64,000 nucleotides of DNA from Halorubrum sp. Atlit-26R (lineage in GTDB: Archaea; Halobacteriota; Halobacteria; Halobacteriales; Haloferacaceae): contig NZ_QPLT01000002.1 of assembly GCF_003666015.1 (NCBI RefSeq), positions 310,001-374,000 of the forward strand. The letters run 5' to 3'. The notes beneath the pieces are model-generated. The model did no database searches. It was given only the letters and a program-made list of their open reading frames with translations, and was not told the DNA's origin. Below are positions 25,309 to 33,693 of this stretch, in pieces. Positions within the stretch are counted from its first letter, which is position 1. Each line of letters starts with the position of its first letter. Made by a program: the position numbers and the translations under genes.

Positions 25309-26250
25309 TCAGTGCGTCCGGAGCGCGTCCTCGGCGCCGACGTAGGCGGCGATCTCGTGGCGCTCCAAGACGAGGAAGCCGGCGAGGATCGCGACGAAGC
25401 CGAGGATCGCCTCCGCCTCGATCAGGCTGCCGAGCAGGACCCAGCTCCCGACCGCGGCGACGACCGGCTCCGCGTAGCCGACGAGGTGGAGCTGGGTCGG
25501 CCCGACCTCGTCGAGCAGCGCGAAGTAGATCAGGAACGCGACGACGCCCGACAGCAGCGTGAGATACGACAGCGACACGATCGACGTCGCGTTCCAGACG
25601 ATCGCCGCGGGCGACTCGCCGAGCAGGGCGGCGCCGACGAACAGGAGCCCGGCGCCGGAGACCATCGCCCACCCCTGGAGCGCGGCGATCGGGAGGTCGG
25701 TCCGCAGCGGGCGGAGCAGCACGGCGCCCAGCGAGAAGGCGACCGCGCCCGCGAACGCGAGCGCGACGCCGAACAGCGCGGCGCTCCCGAGTCCGGCTTC
25801 CATCGGGTCGGCGATCACGATCACGCCGAGGATTCCGAGGGCGAACCCGCCGATCTCGAAGGGACCGAGGCGCTCGTTCGGGAGGAGGAGCGCGGCGAAC
25901 GTCGCGGTCAACACCGGCGCGAGGCTCACGACCACGGCCGCGACCCCACCCGAGATGCGGAGCTCCGCAACGTAGAGGAGCCCGTGGTACGCGGCGATCA
26001 CGAAGGCCCCGGCGACGGCGACCCCGAGCCACTCGTCGCGGCCTCGTGGCATCGCCCTGCCGGAGGCGACCGCGGCGACGCCTAACACGACCGCGCCGGC
26101 GATCGCGTAGCGGACGCCGGCGAACAGCAGCGGCGGGAAGTAGTGTAACCCGGCCTCGATGGCGACGAAGGAGGTGCCCCACAGCGTCGCGAGGAGGACG
26201 AACGCCGCGAGGATCGATTCGGGAGTAGAAACCAGGTTCCGCAAGTTCAT
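25309..26250 (-). CDS. EamA/DMT-family transporter
   Basis: A 313-residue inner-membrane transporter with ten predicted helices and two EamA repeats: LWGTSFVAIEAGLHYFPPLLFAGVRY at the first repeat, and GYAEPVVAAVGSWVLLGSLIEAEAILG near the end of the second. DMT members export amino acids or other metabolites. It faces an Lrp-type regulator gene across a 182-bp gap containing a palindrome next to its start, so regulation by that protein is likely and an amino-acid-like substrate is plausible (inference). Confidence 0.88.
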   Translation of the reverse strand: MNLRNLVSTPESILAAFVLLATLWGTSFVAIEAGLHYFPPLLFAGVRYAIAGAVVLGVAAVASGRAMPRGRDEWLGVAVAGAFVIAAYHGLLYVAELRISGGVAAVVVSLAPVLTATFAALLLPNERLGPFEIGGFALGILGVIVIADPMEAGLGSAALFGVALAFAGAVAFSLGAVLLRPLRTDLPIAALQGWAMVSGAGLLFVGAALLGESPAAIVWNATSIVSLSYLTLLSGVVAFLIYFALLDEVGPTQLHLVGYAEPVVAAVGSWVLLGSLIEAEAILGFVAILAGFLVLERHEIAAYVGAEDALRTH

Positions 26251-26257
26251 TGACTAC

Positions 26258-26270
26258 CAATTCAGAATTG
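26258..26270 (-). promoter_or_regulatory. Candidate operator of the EamA transporter gene
   Basis: CAATTC-A-GAATTG is a perfect 6-bp inverted repeat lying 8-20 nt upstream of the transporter start, between a TTTAACTA TATA-like box (about 26275-26283 on the minus strand) and the ATG. A bound repressor would block initiation. The divergent Lrp-like protein is the obvious candidate. Confidence 0.5.
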
Positions 26271-26432
26271 CTGGAGATAGTTAAACACAGCTCTCAGGCT
26301 CCCCGAGATCGAAAACGAACAATCACACATACGAACTGCGTGCGATACGGTTCCGAAATGAGAGCGAATCTTGAACTCGACTCCAACCGTATCGGCCGCA
26401 ATATATAACAGATCGTCACGGGAAAGGGTCGT

Positions 26433-26915
26433 ATGGACGAGCGCGACGTGCGGCTGTTGAAGGCCATCTCCGATCTCGGGACCGGGAGCCCGGAGCGGCT
26501 CCACGAGGAGACCGGGATCCCGGTGTCGACGATCCACTACCGGCTGAACAACCTCCGCGAGGACGGCGTCATCGAGAACGACCTGTACGACCTCGACCAC
26601 GAGGCGCTCGGGCTCGGCGTCACCGTCATCGTCGAGGTGCTCGCGAGCTACGAGGGGCCCTACGAGGAGTTCGCGGAAGAGCTGCTGGCGGTCGAGGGCG
26701 TCACGGAGGCGTTCTTCACGATGGGCGAGACGGACTTCGTCGTCCTCGCGCGACTCTCCTCGTCGGACACCGTCGAGCGGCTCATCAGCGACTTCGAGGC
26801 GATCCCCGAGGTCGAGCGCACGAACTCGACGTTCACCATCGCGACGCTGCGCGACGAGCCGCGGGCGCCGGCGACGTACGACCTCGACACGCTGATCGAG
26901 GAGCTGACCGACTGA
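26433..26915 (+). CDS. Lrp/AsnC-family transcriptional regulator
   Basis: A 160-residue regulator. An N-terminal winged HTH (DERDVRLLKAISDLGTGSPERLHEETGIPVSTIHYRLNNLREDGVI) is followed by an RAM-like ligand domain (VTVIVEVLASYEGPYEEFAEELLAVEGVTEAFFTMGETDFVVLARL) that binds amino acids in relatives. ATATATAAC lies 23-31 nt upstream of the ATG. It is divergent from the EamA transporter, a common regulator-exporter arrangement. Confidence 0.9.
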   Translation: MDERDVRLLKAISDLGTGSPERLHEETGIPVSTIHYRLNNLREDGVIENDLYDLDHEALGLGVTVIVEVLASYEGPYEEFAEELLAVEGVTEAFFTMGETDFVVLARLSSSDTVERLISDFEAIPEVERTNSTFTIATLRDEPRAPATYDLDTLIEELTD

Positions 26916-26925
26916 CGCCGGCGGC

Positions 26926-27450
26926 TCAGTCGGACAGCAGCGAGGAGGTGGTCGACCGTTCGACGAACAGCAGCGCCACTAAGCCGAGAATCACCAGCGT
27001 GTAGGAGAACGCCGCGAACAGCGCGTCCTGCGTCGTCGAGTACTCCGTGGTGCGGAAGATGATCACCTTCCGGACCATCGCGATGACGCCGGTGTAGATC
27101 ACCAGCCTGACGATCCGCCGGGTGTCGCTCTGTTCGATGTAGGCGACGACCGTCTCGTACACCTCGACGATGATGAGCAGGAGCAGGCCCGTCTCGATGA
27201 ATCCGATGACCGTGTTCGGGTCCGTTATCTCGCCGGTCGGGACGGACTCGACGATCTGGATCGCGAGGTCGACGACGCCGACGCCGAAAAGCAGCGCGAA
27301 AAGCGCCGCCGCCGCCAGTTCGACGCCGTGGATGAACCAGTTCGTCGCGTCGGAGACGCGTTCGCCACGCGACCTCTCGGTGGCCGGGTCGGGCGTTCGG
27401 TCCGGCGAGGACGGGTCGTCCGACGGTTCGCTCGCAGACGAGTCTGCCAT
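26926..27450 (-). CDS. PsiE-like membrane protein
   Basis: A 174-residue protein with a disordered Ser/Asp-rich N-terminus and four membrane helices: VELAAAALFALLFGVGVVDLAI, FIETGLLLLIIVEVYETVVAYIEQ, VIYTGVIAMVRKVIIFRTTEYS and FSYTLVILGLVALLFVER. The order and the RKVI block fit the phosphate-starvation-inducible PsiE family, whose function is unknown. It is convergent with the Lrp-like gene (stop codons about 10 bp apart). Confidence 0.8.
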   Translation of the reverse strand: MADSSASEPSDDPSSPDRTPDPATERSRGERVSDATNWFIHGVELAAAALFALLFGVGVVDLAIQIVESVPTGEITDPNTVIGFIETGLLLLIIVEVYETVVAYIEQSDTRRIVRLVIYTGVIAMVRKVIIFRTTEYSTTQDALFAAFSYTLVILGLVALLFVERSTTSSLLSD

Positions 27451-27518
27451 CTGAAGTTCTTAGATCGAAACAGGGGCTCGCGCCACCTAAAAAGCGGGCC
27501 TAACGGACGTGGAGCGCG

Positions 27519-29402
27519 CTACGACCGCTTCCCGATCTCCTCGCGCAGCACGTCGGAGACGACCTCGCCGTCGGCCTTCCCGCGGAGCGCACCCATCGCC
27601 TCGCCCATCAGCCCGGAGAACGCGCCCATCCCCTCGTTCTCGATCTGGTCGGCGTTGCGCTCGACGACCTCCACGACCGCCTCGCGGACCTCGTCCTCGC
27701 TCACGCCCGACAGGCCCGCCTCCTCGACGGCCTCGCTCGCCGACAGCTCCGGGTTCTCCGCGAGCGTCGTCAGCACCTCGGGGACGCCCTCCTTCGCGAG
27801 GTCGCCGTCCTCGACGAGGTCGAACAGGTCGAGGAAGTGGTCGTCGGTGAGGTTCTCGACGGGCGCGCCGTCGCGCCGGACCTCCGTCGTCGTCGACTCC
27901 AGCGTCGACGCCGCGAAGGTGGGGTCGACGCCGCGCTCGACCGCGGTCTCGAAGAGGGGGAACCGCTGGCCGAACGCGACCTGCTCGGCGAGGCCGGCGT
28001 CGAGGCCGAACTCGTCGGCGTAGCGCTCCGCCTTCTCGTCGAGCAGCTCGGGCGTCACCACGTCGGAGGGGTCCGGCTCGACCGGCGGCACGTCCGTCTC
28101 GGGGTACATCCGCGCCGCGCCCGGAAGCGGGCGGAGGTAGCGCGTCGTCCCGTCGTCGTTCGCGCCGCGGGTCTCCTCCGGGACGCCCTCGATCGCGGTC
28201 TCCGCGCGCTCGGCGGCCGCCTCGATCGCGAGGTCGGCGGTCTCGGGGTCGGCCGCGACGATGGCGACCGCGTCCTCGTCGCCCGCGCCGACCGCGTCGC
28301 GGAGGGCTGCGACCTCGTCGGCCGTGACGCCGTACGCCGGCAGCTCGTCGGTGTGGAAGACCCCGCCCGCGCCGTGGCGCTTCGCGTGGTCCGAGAGCTC
28401 GGTGCCGAGCCGGCGGTCGGGCTGGATCTCGCGGCCGACGAGCCCGTCGAAGCCGAACAGCGGGACCGCCGTCACCTTCCCGCCGGAGTCGAGCGCGCCG
28501 CGGATGACCCCCGACTCCGTGTCGGCGAAGACGTCGGTCACGTCGGAGACGTCGCCGACGCTCGCGTCGCGCTCGCGGAGCTCGTCGCGGATCTCCAGGA
28601 GTTCGGCCTGTCGGCCGACCTCGCCGCGGACGATGTCCTCGATCCCCTGGAGGTCCTGAACCCCCTTTACCTCGACGCGGGCGCCGTCCGCGATGGAGAC
28701 GTTCACGTCCTGGCGGATGGTGCCGAGGCCGCGCTTGACCGCGCCCGTCGAGCGCAGCAGCATTCCGATGCGCTCGGCGGCCTGCCGCGCGCCCTCGGGG
28801 CTCCGGATGTCCGGGCCCGTCCCGATCTCGACGAGGGGAACCCCCAACCGGTCGAGCGAGTAGACGACGCCGTCGTCCGTCTCCTCGACGCGCTTCGCCG
28901 ACTCCTCTTCGAGCATCAGGTCGACGATGGAGACCGAGCCGGCGTCGGTCTCGATCTGGCCGTCCTGCCCGAGGAGGATCGAGCGCTGGAACCCGGAGGT
29001 GTTCGAGCCGTCGATGACGAGCTTCCGCATGACGTGGGCTTGGTCGACGACGTTCAGGTCGAGCAGGTCGGCGATCTGGAGCGCCACGGAGAGCGCCTCG
29101 CCGTCGACGCGCCGGGGCGGCTCGTCGTCCTCCTCGACGAGGCAGGTGGTGTCGTACGCGAGGTAGGTGAACTCGCGGTCGACGCGGCTCTCCTCCATCG
29201 CGGCGTCGTCGATCTCGCCAAGCTCGCTCTTCGTCGGGTGGAGCCGCCGGGTGATCGACTGTTCGGCCTCGTCCGGGTCGCGCTCGACGGTCGGGGAGTT
29301 ACAGAACAGCTTGGTCTCGGTGTCGAGCTGCTGGTGGATCTCCAGCCCGGCGACGAGCCCCAGCTCCTCGTAGTCGTACTCGGGGGTCGCGTCCGTACTC
29401 AT
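27519..29402 (-). CDS. gatE: Glu-tRNA(Gln) amidotransferase subunit E
   Basis: A 627-residue archaea-specific GatE, which with GatD converts Glu-tRNA(Gln) to Gln-tRNA(Gln). GLEIHQQLDTETKLFC at the N-terminus is the cradle-domain signature; YDTTCLVEEDDEPP, RKLVIDGSNTSGFQRS, PLVEIGTGPDIRSPEGA and IRQDVNVSI follow. An AspRS-like insertion is in the middle, and a C-terminal YqeY-like tail (ELSASEAVEEAGL ... MGEAMGALRGKADGEVV) binds tRNA. GatD is not in the window. Copy B of the structured repeat lies in its upstream region. Confidence 0.96.
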   Translation of the reverse strand: MSTDATPEYDYEELGLVAGLEIHQQLDTETKLFCNSPTVERDPDEAEQSITRRLHPTKSELGEIDDAAMEESRVDREFTYLAYDTTCLVEEDDEPPRRVDGEALSVALQIADLLDLNVVDQAHVMRKLVIDGSNTSGFQRSILLGQDGQIETDAGSVSIVDLMLEEESAKRVEETDDGVVYSLDRLGVPLVEIGTGPDIRSPEGARQAAERIGMLLRSTGAVKRGLGTIRQDVNVSIADGARVEVKGVQDLQGIEDIVRGEVGRQAELLEIRDELRERDASVGDVSDVTDVFADTESGVIRGALDSGGKVTAVPLFGFDGLVGREIQPDRRLGTELSDHAKRHGAGGVFHTDELPAYGVTADEVAALRDAVGAGDEDAVAIVAADPETADLAIEAAAERAETAIEGVPEETRGANDDGTTRYLRPLPGAARMYPETDVPPVEPDPSDVVTPELLDEKAERYADEFGLDAGLAEQVAFGQRFPLFETAVERGVDPTFAASTLESTTTEVRRDGAPVENLTDDHFLDLFDLVEDGDLAKEGVPEVLTTLAENPELSASEAVEEAGLSGVSEDEVREAVVEVVERNADQIENEGMGAFSGLMGEAMGALRGKADGEVVSDVLREEIGKRS

Positions 29403-29480
29403 TACGCGTTACTCCGACGGCGCGCGACTAAAAGGGTGGCAGTTCGCGCGAGCGACGCGAGACCCGGGCCGCCGATGCTG

Positions 29481-29917
29481 TTTATAAACTACAGGTGCGG
29501 TGGCGCGTGCCTGCGAGCGGCCGCCCCCGGCGGCCGCGAGACAGCACGCGCGAGGGACGCCGCGAACGCCCGAAGGGCGTGAGCGGCGAGGCTGGGGAGG
29601 CGTGAGGTGCTGTGCGGAGCGCTGCGGGGCGGGACTCAAAGGGGCAGCCGCGAGGCGGGCGCAGGCGACGTAAGTAGCGTGGCGCTACGCGCCACGGAAA
29701 GCCGGCGGCGAAGCCGCCGGCGACACCGCAGGAACGAGCGAAGCGAGTGACGAGGAGCGTGGTTCGAGAGAGCGAAGCTCTCTCGTCATCCCGAAAATCT
29801 TCGATTTTCGGGCGACAGCGAGCGTGCGCCCGCCTCCCGGCTGGGGCTTTGGCGGTGTTGGCCGTCGATCCACGGTCGCTCATTTATAAGCGAGGGGCTG
29901 GGGCTTTGGCGGTGTCA
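29481..29917 (-). repeat. Structured intergenic element, copy B (minus orientation)
   Basis: The largest body of the family. On the minus strand a unit with TTATAAA (29889-29883), 22 nt, and CAACACC (from 29860) leads into the body; a truncated second unit (TGACACC from 29917) lies exactly 57 bp upstream. The body has arms GAGGCGGGCGC / GCGCCCGCCTC and, inside them, extra perfect palindromes: CCCGAAAATC/GATTTTCGGG, GAGAGAG/CTCTCTC, GCCGGCGGC/GCCGCCGGC and GTGGCGC/GCGCCAC. The terminal stem GCGCGTGC/GCACGCGC is kept. It ends at a GTTTATAAAC palindrome about 80 bp before gatE. Confidence 0.9.
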
Positions 29918-30120
29918 ACGATCTATCCGAAATCAACGGCGCTGTTGAAATCCTCACTCGGAGATATGTCCTTGAAACCATGCTGAATACAGAGCGCGTC
30001 TCGGTCACTGAGCTCTCGGGCGTTGGTGAGAGAGTGAAGGCTTCCGATCGAGAAACCGCGGCGGCGCGCACCGCTGCGTATCCCGGACTACAGCAGACGT
30101 TGAGCGGGGATCGGACGTAA
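29911..30120 (+). pseudogene. Probable 3' remnant of a gene cut by repeat copy B
   Basis: An open frame of about 68 codons reads NDLSEINGAVEILTRRY.. to ..AAARTAAYPGL before a TAA at 30118, with protein-like composition but lower GC3 than neighbours. Upstream it runs straight into the 57-bp unit of repeat copy B and then a stop, so no proper start or promoter is seen (an internal ATG exists near 29980). I read it as the C-terminal fragment of an older gene. Family unknown. Confidence 0.35.
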
Positions 30121-30140
30121 CGCGGGTCGGTTGGCGTCGC

Positions 30141-30416
30141 CTACGCCAGCGCAATCCCCGCCCCGACGGCGAGACTCGTCAGTGCGAGGCCGACGAGCGC
30201 GACGATTGTCCGGTCGTGGTGTCCGTCGCGGTCGTCGGAGTCGAACCCACGACCGGTCAGAACGCCGAGGCCGACAGCGACCGCGGAGAGGCCACCGGCG
30301 AGCGCCAGCGTCGTCCAGAGTTCCAGTCCGTGCTGTGCGACTTCTCGTGTAGCCGTCCCGGCGAGAAGGACGCCAGTTGCTATCGGGGCCGCGGCTGTCG
30401 CTTTGTTGGAGGGCAT
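30141..30416 (-). CDS. Small two- or three-helix membrane protein
   Basis: A 91-residue protein from the ATG at 30416 with hydrophobic segments AAAPIATGVLLAGTA, LWTTLALAGGLSAVAVGLGVLTG and TIVALVGLALTSLAVGAGIALA, and a charged loop (DSDDRDGHHDR) between the last two. No family recognised. An IS6-type element is inserted 47 bp upstream of its start, so its promoter has probably been changed or lost. Confidence 0.6.
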   Translation of the reverse strand: MPSNKATAAAPIATGVLLAGTATREVAQHGLELWTTLALAGGLSAVAVGLGVLTGRGFDSDDRDGHHDRTIVALVGLALTSLAVGAGIALA

Positions 30417-30463
30417 CAATCGGATTTCCAATGCGCATTTAAAAACAGTGGCGATGCCGTTCC

Positions 30464-31154
30464 GGTCGCGTAAAGTTAGAGGATGAGGCGGTCGATTTCT
30501 GAGTGTCTATGCCAGAATTCGACCGCCTCAGCGAACGTATAGCGTGGATCGACTTGTCGTTTGTGGAGCGAGATCGAACTCCGCGTTGGGTGATTGAAGT
30601 AGGGATCCGCTGTCATTTGGCCGGTATGTCACTACGTGAGGTAAGTAAGCATCTTGAACTGTTTGGGATCGATCGGAGTCACGTTGCTGTTCACAACTGG
30701 GTTCACAAAGCCGATCTACAGCCGATCTCAACCGTCTCCGAGGATCAGCTTGCGGTTGACGAAAAGATGATCCGCCTTCACGGACAGAAGTTCTGGCTGT
30801 ACGGTGCGGTTGATCCGAACACGAACGAGATCCTCCACGTGAGCCTCTATCCGACCGCAAATAAACAGACGACGCGATGGTTTCTCACCGAGCTTCACCG
30901 GCGCTATCAGCTCGATAACGTCGAATTTCTCGTCGATGACGCAGACTATCTCGGATCAGTTCTCGCTGAGGACGGCTATCGATTTCAAGTCATTCGTCAT
31001 GGAAATCGGAATGCCATCGAACGTGTCTTTTGGGAAATAAAACGACGAACATCATCGTTTGCGAATAGTTTCAGCAATGTCGCGCTCGAGACAGCTCAAG
31101 ATTGGCTCGAAGCCGTCGCCGTCTACCACAACTCACGCCAAACTTAACGCGACC
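30464..31154 (+). mobile_element. Intact IS6-family insertion sequence, 691 bp, with 8-bp target duplication
   Basis: Inverted ends begin GGTCGCGTAAAGTT (left, from 30464) and GGTCGCGTTAAGTT (right, read from 31154), 13 of 14 matching. The 8 bp outside each end are identical: GCCGTTCC at 30456-30463 and at 31155-31162. One transposase gene fills the element. Perfect ends and duplication imply a recent, still intact insertion. Confidence 0.95.
30509..31147 (+). CDS. IS6-family transposase
   Basis: A 212-residue DDE transposase. Acidic residues are D84 (LAVDEKMI), D143 or D144 (FLVDDADYL) and E171 (NAIERVFWEIKRRTSSF). An N-terminal HTH region (LREVSKHLELFGIDRSHVAVHNWVHKA) is present. The terminal HGNRNAIERVFWEIKRR is the hallmark of haloarchaeal IS6/IS240-like elements. 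Length and motifs are complete. The stop lies within the right inverted repeat, as is usual for compact IS6 elements. ATG 30509 is preferred to an upstream GTG. Confidence 0.95.
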   Translation: MPEFDRLSERIAWIDLSFVERDRTPRWVIEVGIRCHLAGMSLREVSKHLELFGIDRSHVAVHNWVHKADLQPISTVSEDQLAVDEKMIRLHGQKFWLYGAVDPNTNEILHVSLYPTANKQTTRWFLTELHRRYQLDNVEFLVDDADYLGSVLAEDGYRFQVIRHGNRNAIERVFWEIKRRTSSFANSFSNVALETAQDWLEAVAVYHNSRQT

Positions 31155-31324
31155 GCCGTTCCGCGGACAGTGGTCAGTACAGGAGACCCACGTACTGACG
31201 TAGAACACCGATCTGTCCATATTATGTCAAGAATATCGTACAAGATTTAGAGGGTGAATCCAGCACGGGTCCCACATTTGTTACATTACAACTGTACTGG
31301 CCCATCCACACGGATCATAGATTT

Positions 31325-32542
31325 CTATTCAGAATTTTTGCCTGCAGTTATCTTTGTCCCACACTTCGGACAGAACTGCGGATTGTCGTACTCGGACAGG
31401 TCAGCTTCGCAGTTTGGACACGCTTGGTAGGCCCGTGTGTTGGTCCCTACGTGCTCAGTTTTCTCCCTGAACACTTCGGTTCCAGTGTCTTCCAGCGCAT
31501 AGACGTGGTTGTCGTCAGAATAGTCTGTCGTCCCGATGTAAACGGTCCCATCCACCACTGCCGGTGACGATCTGACCCAACCCCCGGTTTCGAAGGCCCA
31601 TTGCTCAGTGCCGTCTGTTGTATCAACCGCGTAGAGATTGTTATCGTTACTACCGACGTAGACCGTGCCATCCACCACTGCCGGTGACGAAGACACACTA
31701 AGGTCAGCATCGAAGCGCCACTGCTGTCTCCCAGTGGTCGCATCGAGAGCGTAAACGTGGTTGTCGTCACTCCCGACGTAGACAGTCCCATCTACCACTG
31801 CTGGTGACGACCTCACATGGCCACCAGTCTCGAAGCACCACTGTTGGGGCGACCTAGACAACAGTCCTCCCCCGTCCGAATCCAAAGCGTAGACGTGGTT
31901 GTCATCACTCCCGACGTAGACCATGCCATCCACCACTGCCGGTGACGACCTCACCTTGAACTCAGTCTCGAATCGCCACTGCTGTCTCCCAGTGGTCGCA
32001 TCAAGAGCGTAGACGTTGTGGTCATCACTCCCGATATAGACAGTCCCATCCGCCACTGCCGGTGACGAATCCACCCGGCCGTCAGTCTCGAAGCGCCACT
32101 GTTGTTTTCCAGTGGCTGCATCCAAAGCGTAGACGTTGTAATCCCGACTTCCGACGTAGACAGTCCCATCCACCACTGCCGGTGACGACATCGCGCAACC
32201 GTTAGTCCTGAAGCGCCACTGCTGTCTCCCAGTGGTCGCATCGAGAGCGTAGACGTGGTTGTCGTCACTCCCGACGTAGACAGTCCCATCCACCACTGCC
32301 GGTGACGAGGACATGCCGGCATCAGTCTTGAAGCGCCACTGCTCTGTGCCATCGAGACTGAGAGCGACGATGCCGGTCTTGTTTATGCTGGCATAGACTG
32401 TCTGATGCCAGACAGCCACCTCACGCACTGCGTTTTTGAGTTGATTTCGCCACTGTACAACTGGCTCGTCAGTTAGCGCTGGCGCCTGCTTACGTTGTAA
32501 TCGGTGCGTTGGATTATACATCCGTACGGTCCGGTCAGCCAT
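31325..32542 (-). CDS. PQQ-like beta-propeller protein with C-terminal zinc ribbon
   Basis: A 405-residue protein made mostly of 40-residue propeller blades of the PQQ/BamB type. The motif SSPAVVDGTVYVGSDDNHVYALDATTGRQQWRF recurs seven times with few changes, plus a diverged first blade. A C-terminal zinc ribbon has CPNCEADL and CPKCGTK. No signal peptide or lipobox is visible, so unlike BamB it is probably cytosolic. Near-identical blades mean recent internal amplification. A binding or scaffold role is likely; ligand unknown. One blade carries a six-residue insertion (DSDGGGLLSRS). Confidence 0.8.
   Translation of the reverse strand: MADRTVRMYNPTHRLQRKQAPALTDEPVVQWRNQLKNAVREVAVWHQTVYASINKTGIVALSLDGTEQWRFKTDAGMSSSPAVVDGTVYVGSDDNHVYALDATTGRQQWRFRTNGCAMSSPAVVDGTVYVGSRDYNVYALDAATGKQQWRFETDGRVDSSPAVADGTVYIGSDDHNVYALDATTGRQQWRFETEFKVRSSPAVVDGMVYVGSDDNHVYALDSDGGGLLSRSPQQWCFETGGHVRSSPAVVDGTVYVGSDDNHVYALDATTGRQQWRFDADLSVSSSPAVVDGTVYVGSNDNNLYAVDTTDGTEQWAFETGGWVRSSPAVVDGTVYIGTTDYSDDNHVYALEDTGTEVFREKTEHVGTNTRAYQACPNCEADLSEYDNPQFCPKCGTKITAGKNSE
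31545..32305 (-). repeat. Seven 120-bp coding repeats (propeller blades)
   Basis: The block containing CCACCACTGCCGGTGACGA or a close variant recurs with spacings of 120, 120, 138, 120, 120 and 120 bp (blocks reaching about 31560, 31680, 31800, 31938, 32058, 32178 and 32298). Long stretches between are identical at the DNA level, including synonymous positions. Confidence 0.9.
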
Positions 32543-32822
32543 TGTCGCCAGAGAAAGCCCACTCTCACTTTACTCCACCCCACGGTTGGGCTCGGCTACT
32601 CACTCTAACTGCGAGATACGCGCGCTACATTCAGCAGCGCTGCGTGAACACTAACGAGATCTGGCAGAATCTACGGCGGTACGTTCACAGGCGTATTCTA
32701 TCGACCAGTCACCGGACAGAACCGAGCACAGTCGTCACTCCTCACGTAGCATCGAAAGGAATTGTGCGTGGGTGCTGTCGTAGAGACAACACCGTGCATC
32801 GTTTGGGGGTGGACCCCTGCGA

Positions 32823-32907
32823 TGCGTGGGACCGGATTTGAACCGGCGGACCTCTACAGGACAGCGCCCTCAACGCTGCGCCGTTGGCCTGGCTTGGCTA
32901 CCCACGC
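32823..32907 (-). tRNA. tRNA-Leu (GAG)
   Basis: An 85-nt class II tRNA on the minus strand: acceptor GCGTGGG/CCCACGC, anticodon stem CAGCG/CGCTG with loop TTGAGGG giving GAG, a long variable arm, and T arm GGTTCAAATCC. Discriminator A, CCA not encoded. A CTTTTAATTA element about 40 nt upstream is the likely promoter. The 280 bp between it and the propeller gene hold nothing I recognise. Confidence 0.96.
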
Positions 32908-33111
32908 TCGCGGTGTTCTGTCGCGTCTCCACGTACCCTTCCCCTAATTAAAAGCCCTTCCATTTGGCGGGAGCGTGGCGGGGTTTCGCAGACCGCCGTG
33001 CGGCGGAACGCGGTCGCGACCCCGCGACCACGACCGGCGCGCGGCGAGCGCCACCCGAACGCGTCGACCGCAACCGGCACGCGTTTGGGGGTCGCGTCCC
33101 ACCACAGGGAT

Positions 33112-33672
33112 ATGTCCGACTGGGCCCGCGAGAACGTCTCCGTCCTGACCGCCGTCGCCTCCGGCGTCGCGCTCGCGCTCGTCTTCGGCGCCGTCGGCGG
33201 CGTCATCCCGAGTTCGCTGTTGCCGCGCGCGAGCGACGCCGTCCTCGCCGCGATCCCGCACTTCAACGCCGCCGTCTCCGCGACCGCCATCGTCACGATC
33301 CTGCTCGGCTGGCGAGAGATCTCCCGCGGGAACGTCGAGCGCCACCGGAACTTCATGGTGACCTCCTTCGCGCTGTTCGCCGCGTTCCTCGGCGCGTACC
33401 TCTACCGGCTGATCCACGTCGGCACGACCGAGTTCCCCGGTCCGGAGCTCGTCTACTCGTACGTCTACCTCCCGTTCCTCGCGGTCCACATCCTGCTCGC
33501 GATCGTCTGCGTCCCGTTCGTCTTCCACGCGCTCTTCCTGGCCGCGACCCGCTCGTACGAGGAACTCTACCACACGCGGCACTCGCAGGTCGGGTTCGTC
33601 GGCGCCGTCCTCTGGCTGATCTCCTTCACGATGGGGATCGGGGTGTACCTGCTGCTGTACCACGTCTACTGA
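33112..33672 (+). CDS. DUF420 family membrane protein
   Basis: A 186-residue membrane protein with five helices. It matches DUF420: IPHFNAAVSATAIVTILLGWREISRGNVERHRNFMVTSF, then LYRLIHV and VYLPFLAVHILLAIVCVPFVFHAL, and YHTRHSQVGFVGAVLWLISFTMGIGVYLLLYH. The several conserved histidines could bind heme or metal. DUF420 genes often sit near cytochrome oxidase and halocyanin genes, and a halocyanin gene is convergent here, so a respiratory role is plausible. Confidence 0.85.
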   Translation: MSDWARENVSVLTAVASGVALALVFGAVGGVIPSSLLPRASDAVLAAIPHFNAAVSATAIVTILLGWREISRGNVERHRNFMVTSFALFAAFLGAYLYRLIHVGTTEFPGPELVYSYVYLPFLAVHILLAIVCVPFVFHALFLAATRSYEELYHTRHSQVGFVGAVLWLISFTMGIGVYLLLYHVY

Positions 33673-33693
33673 CCGATTTTAAAAACGCGCCGA

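Noticed and set aside
32543-32822. Possible small gene between the propeller and tRNA-Leu
   Set aside because: Frames are short and lack acidic bias or motifs; I see nothing supportable.
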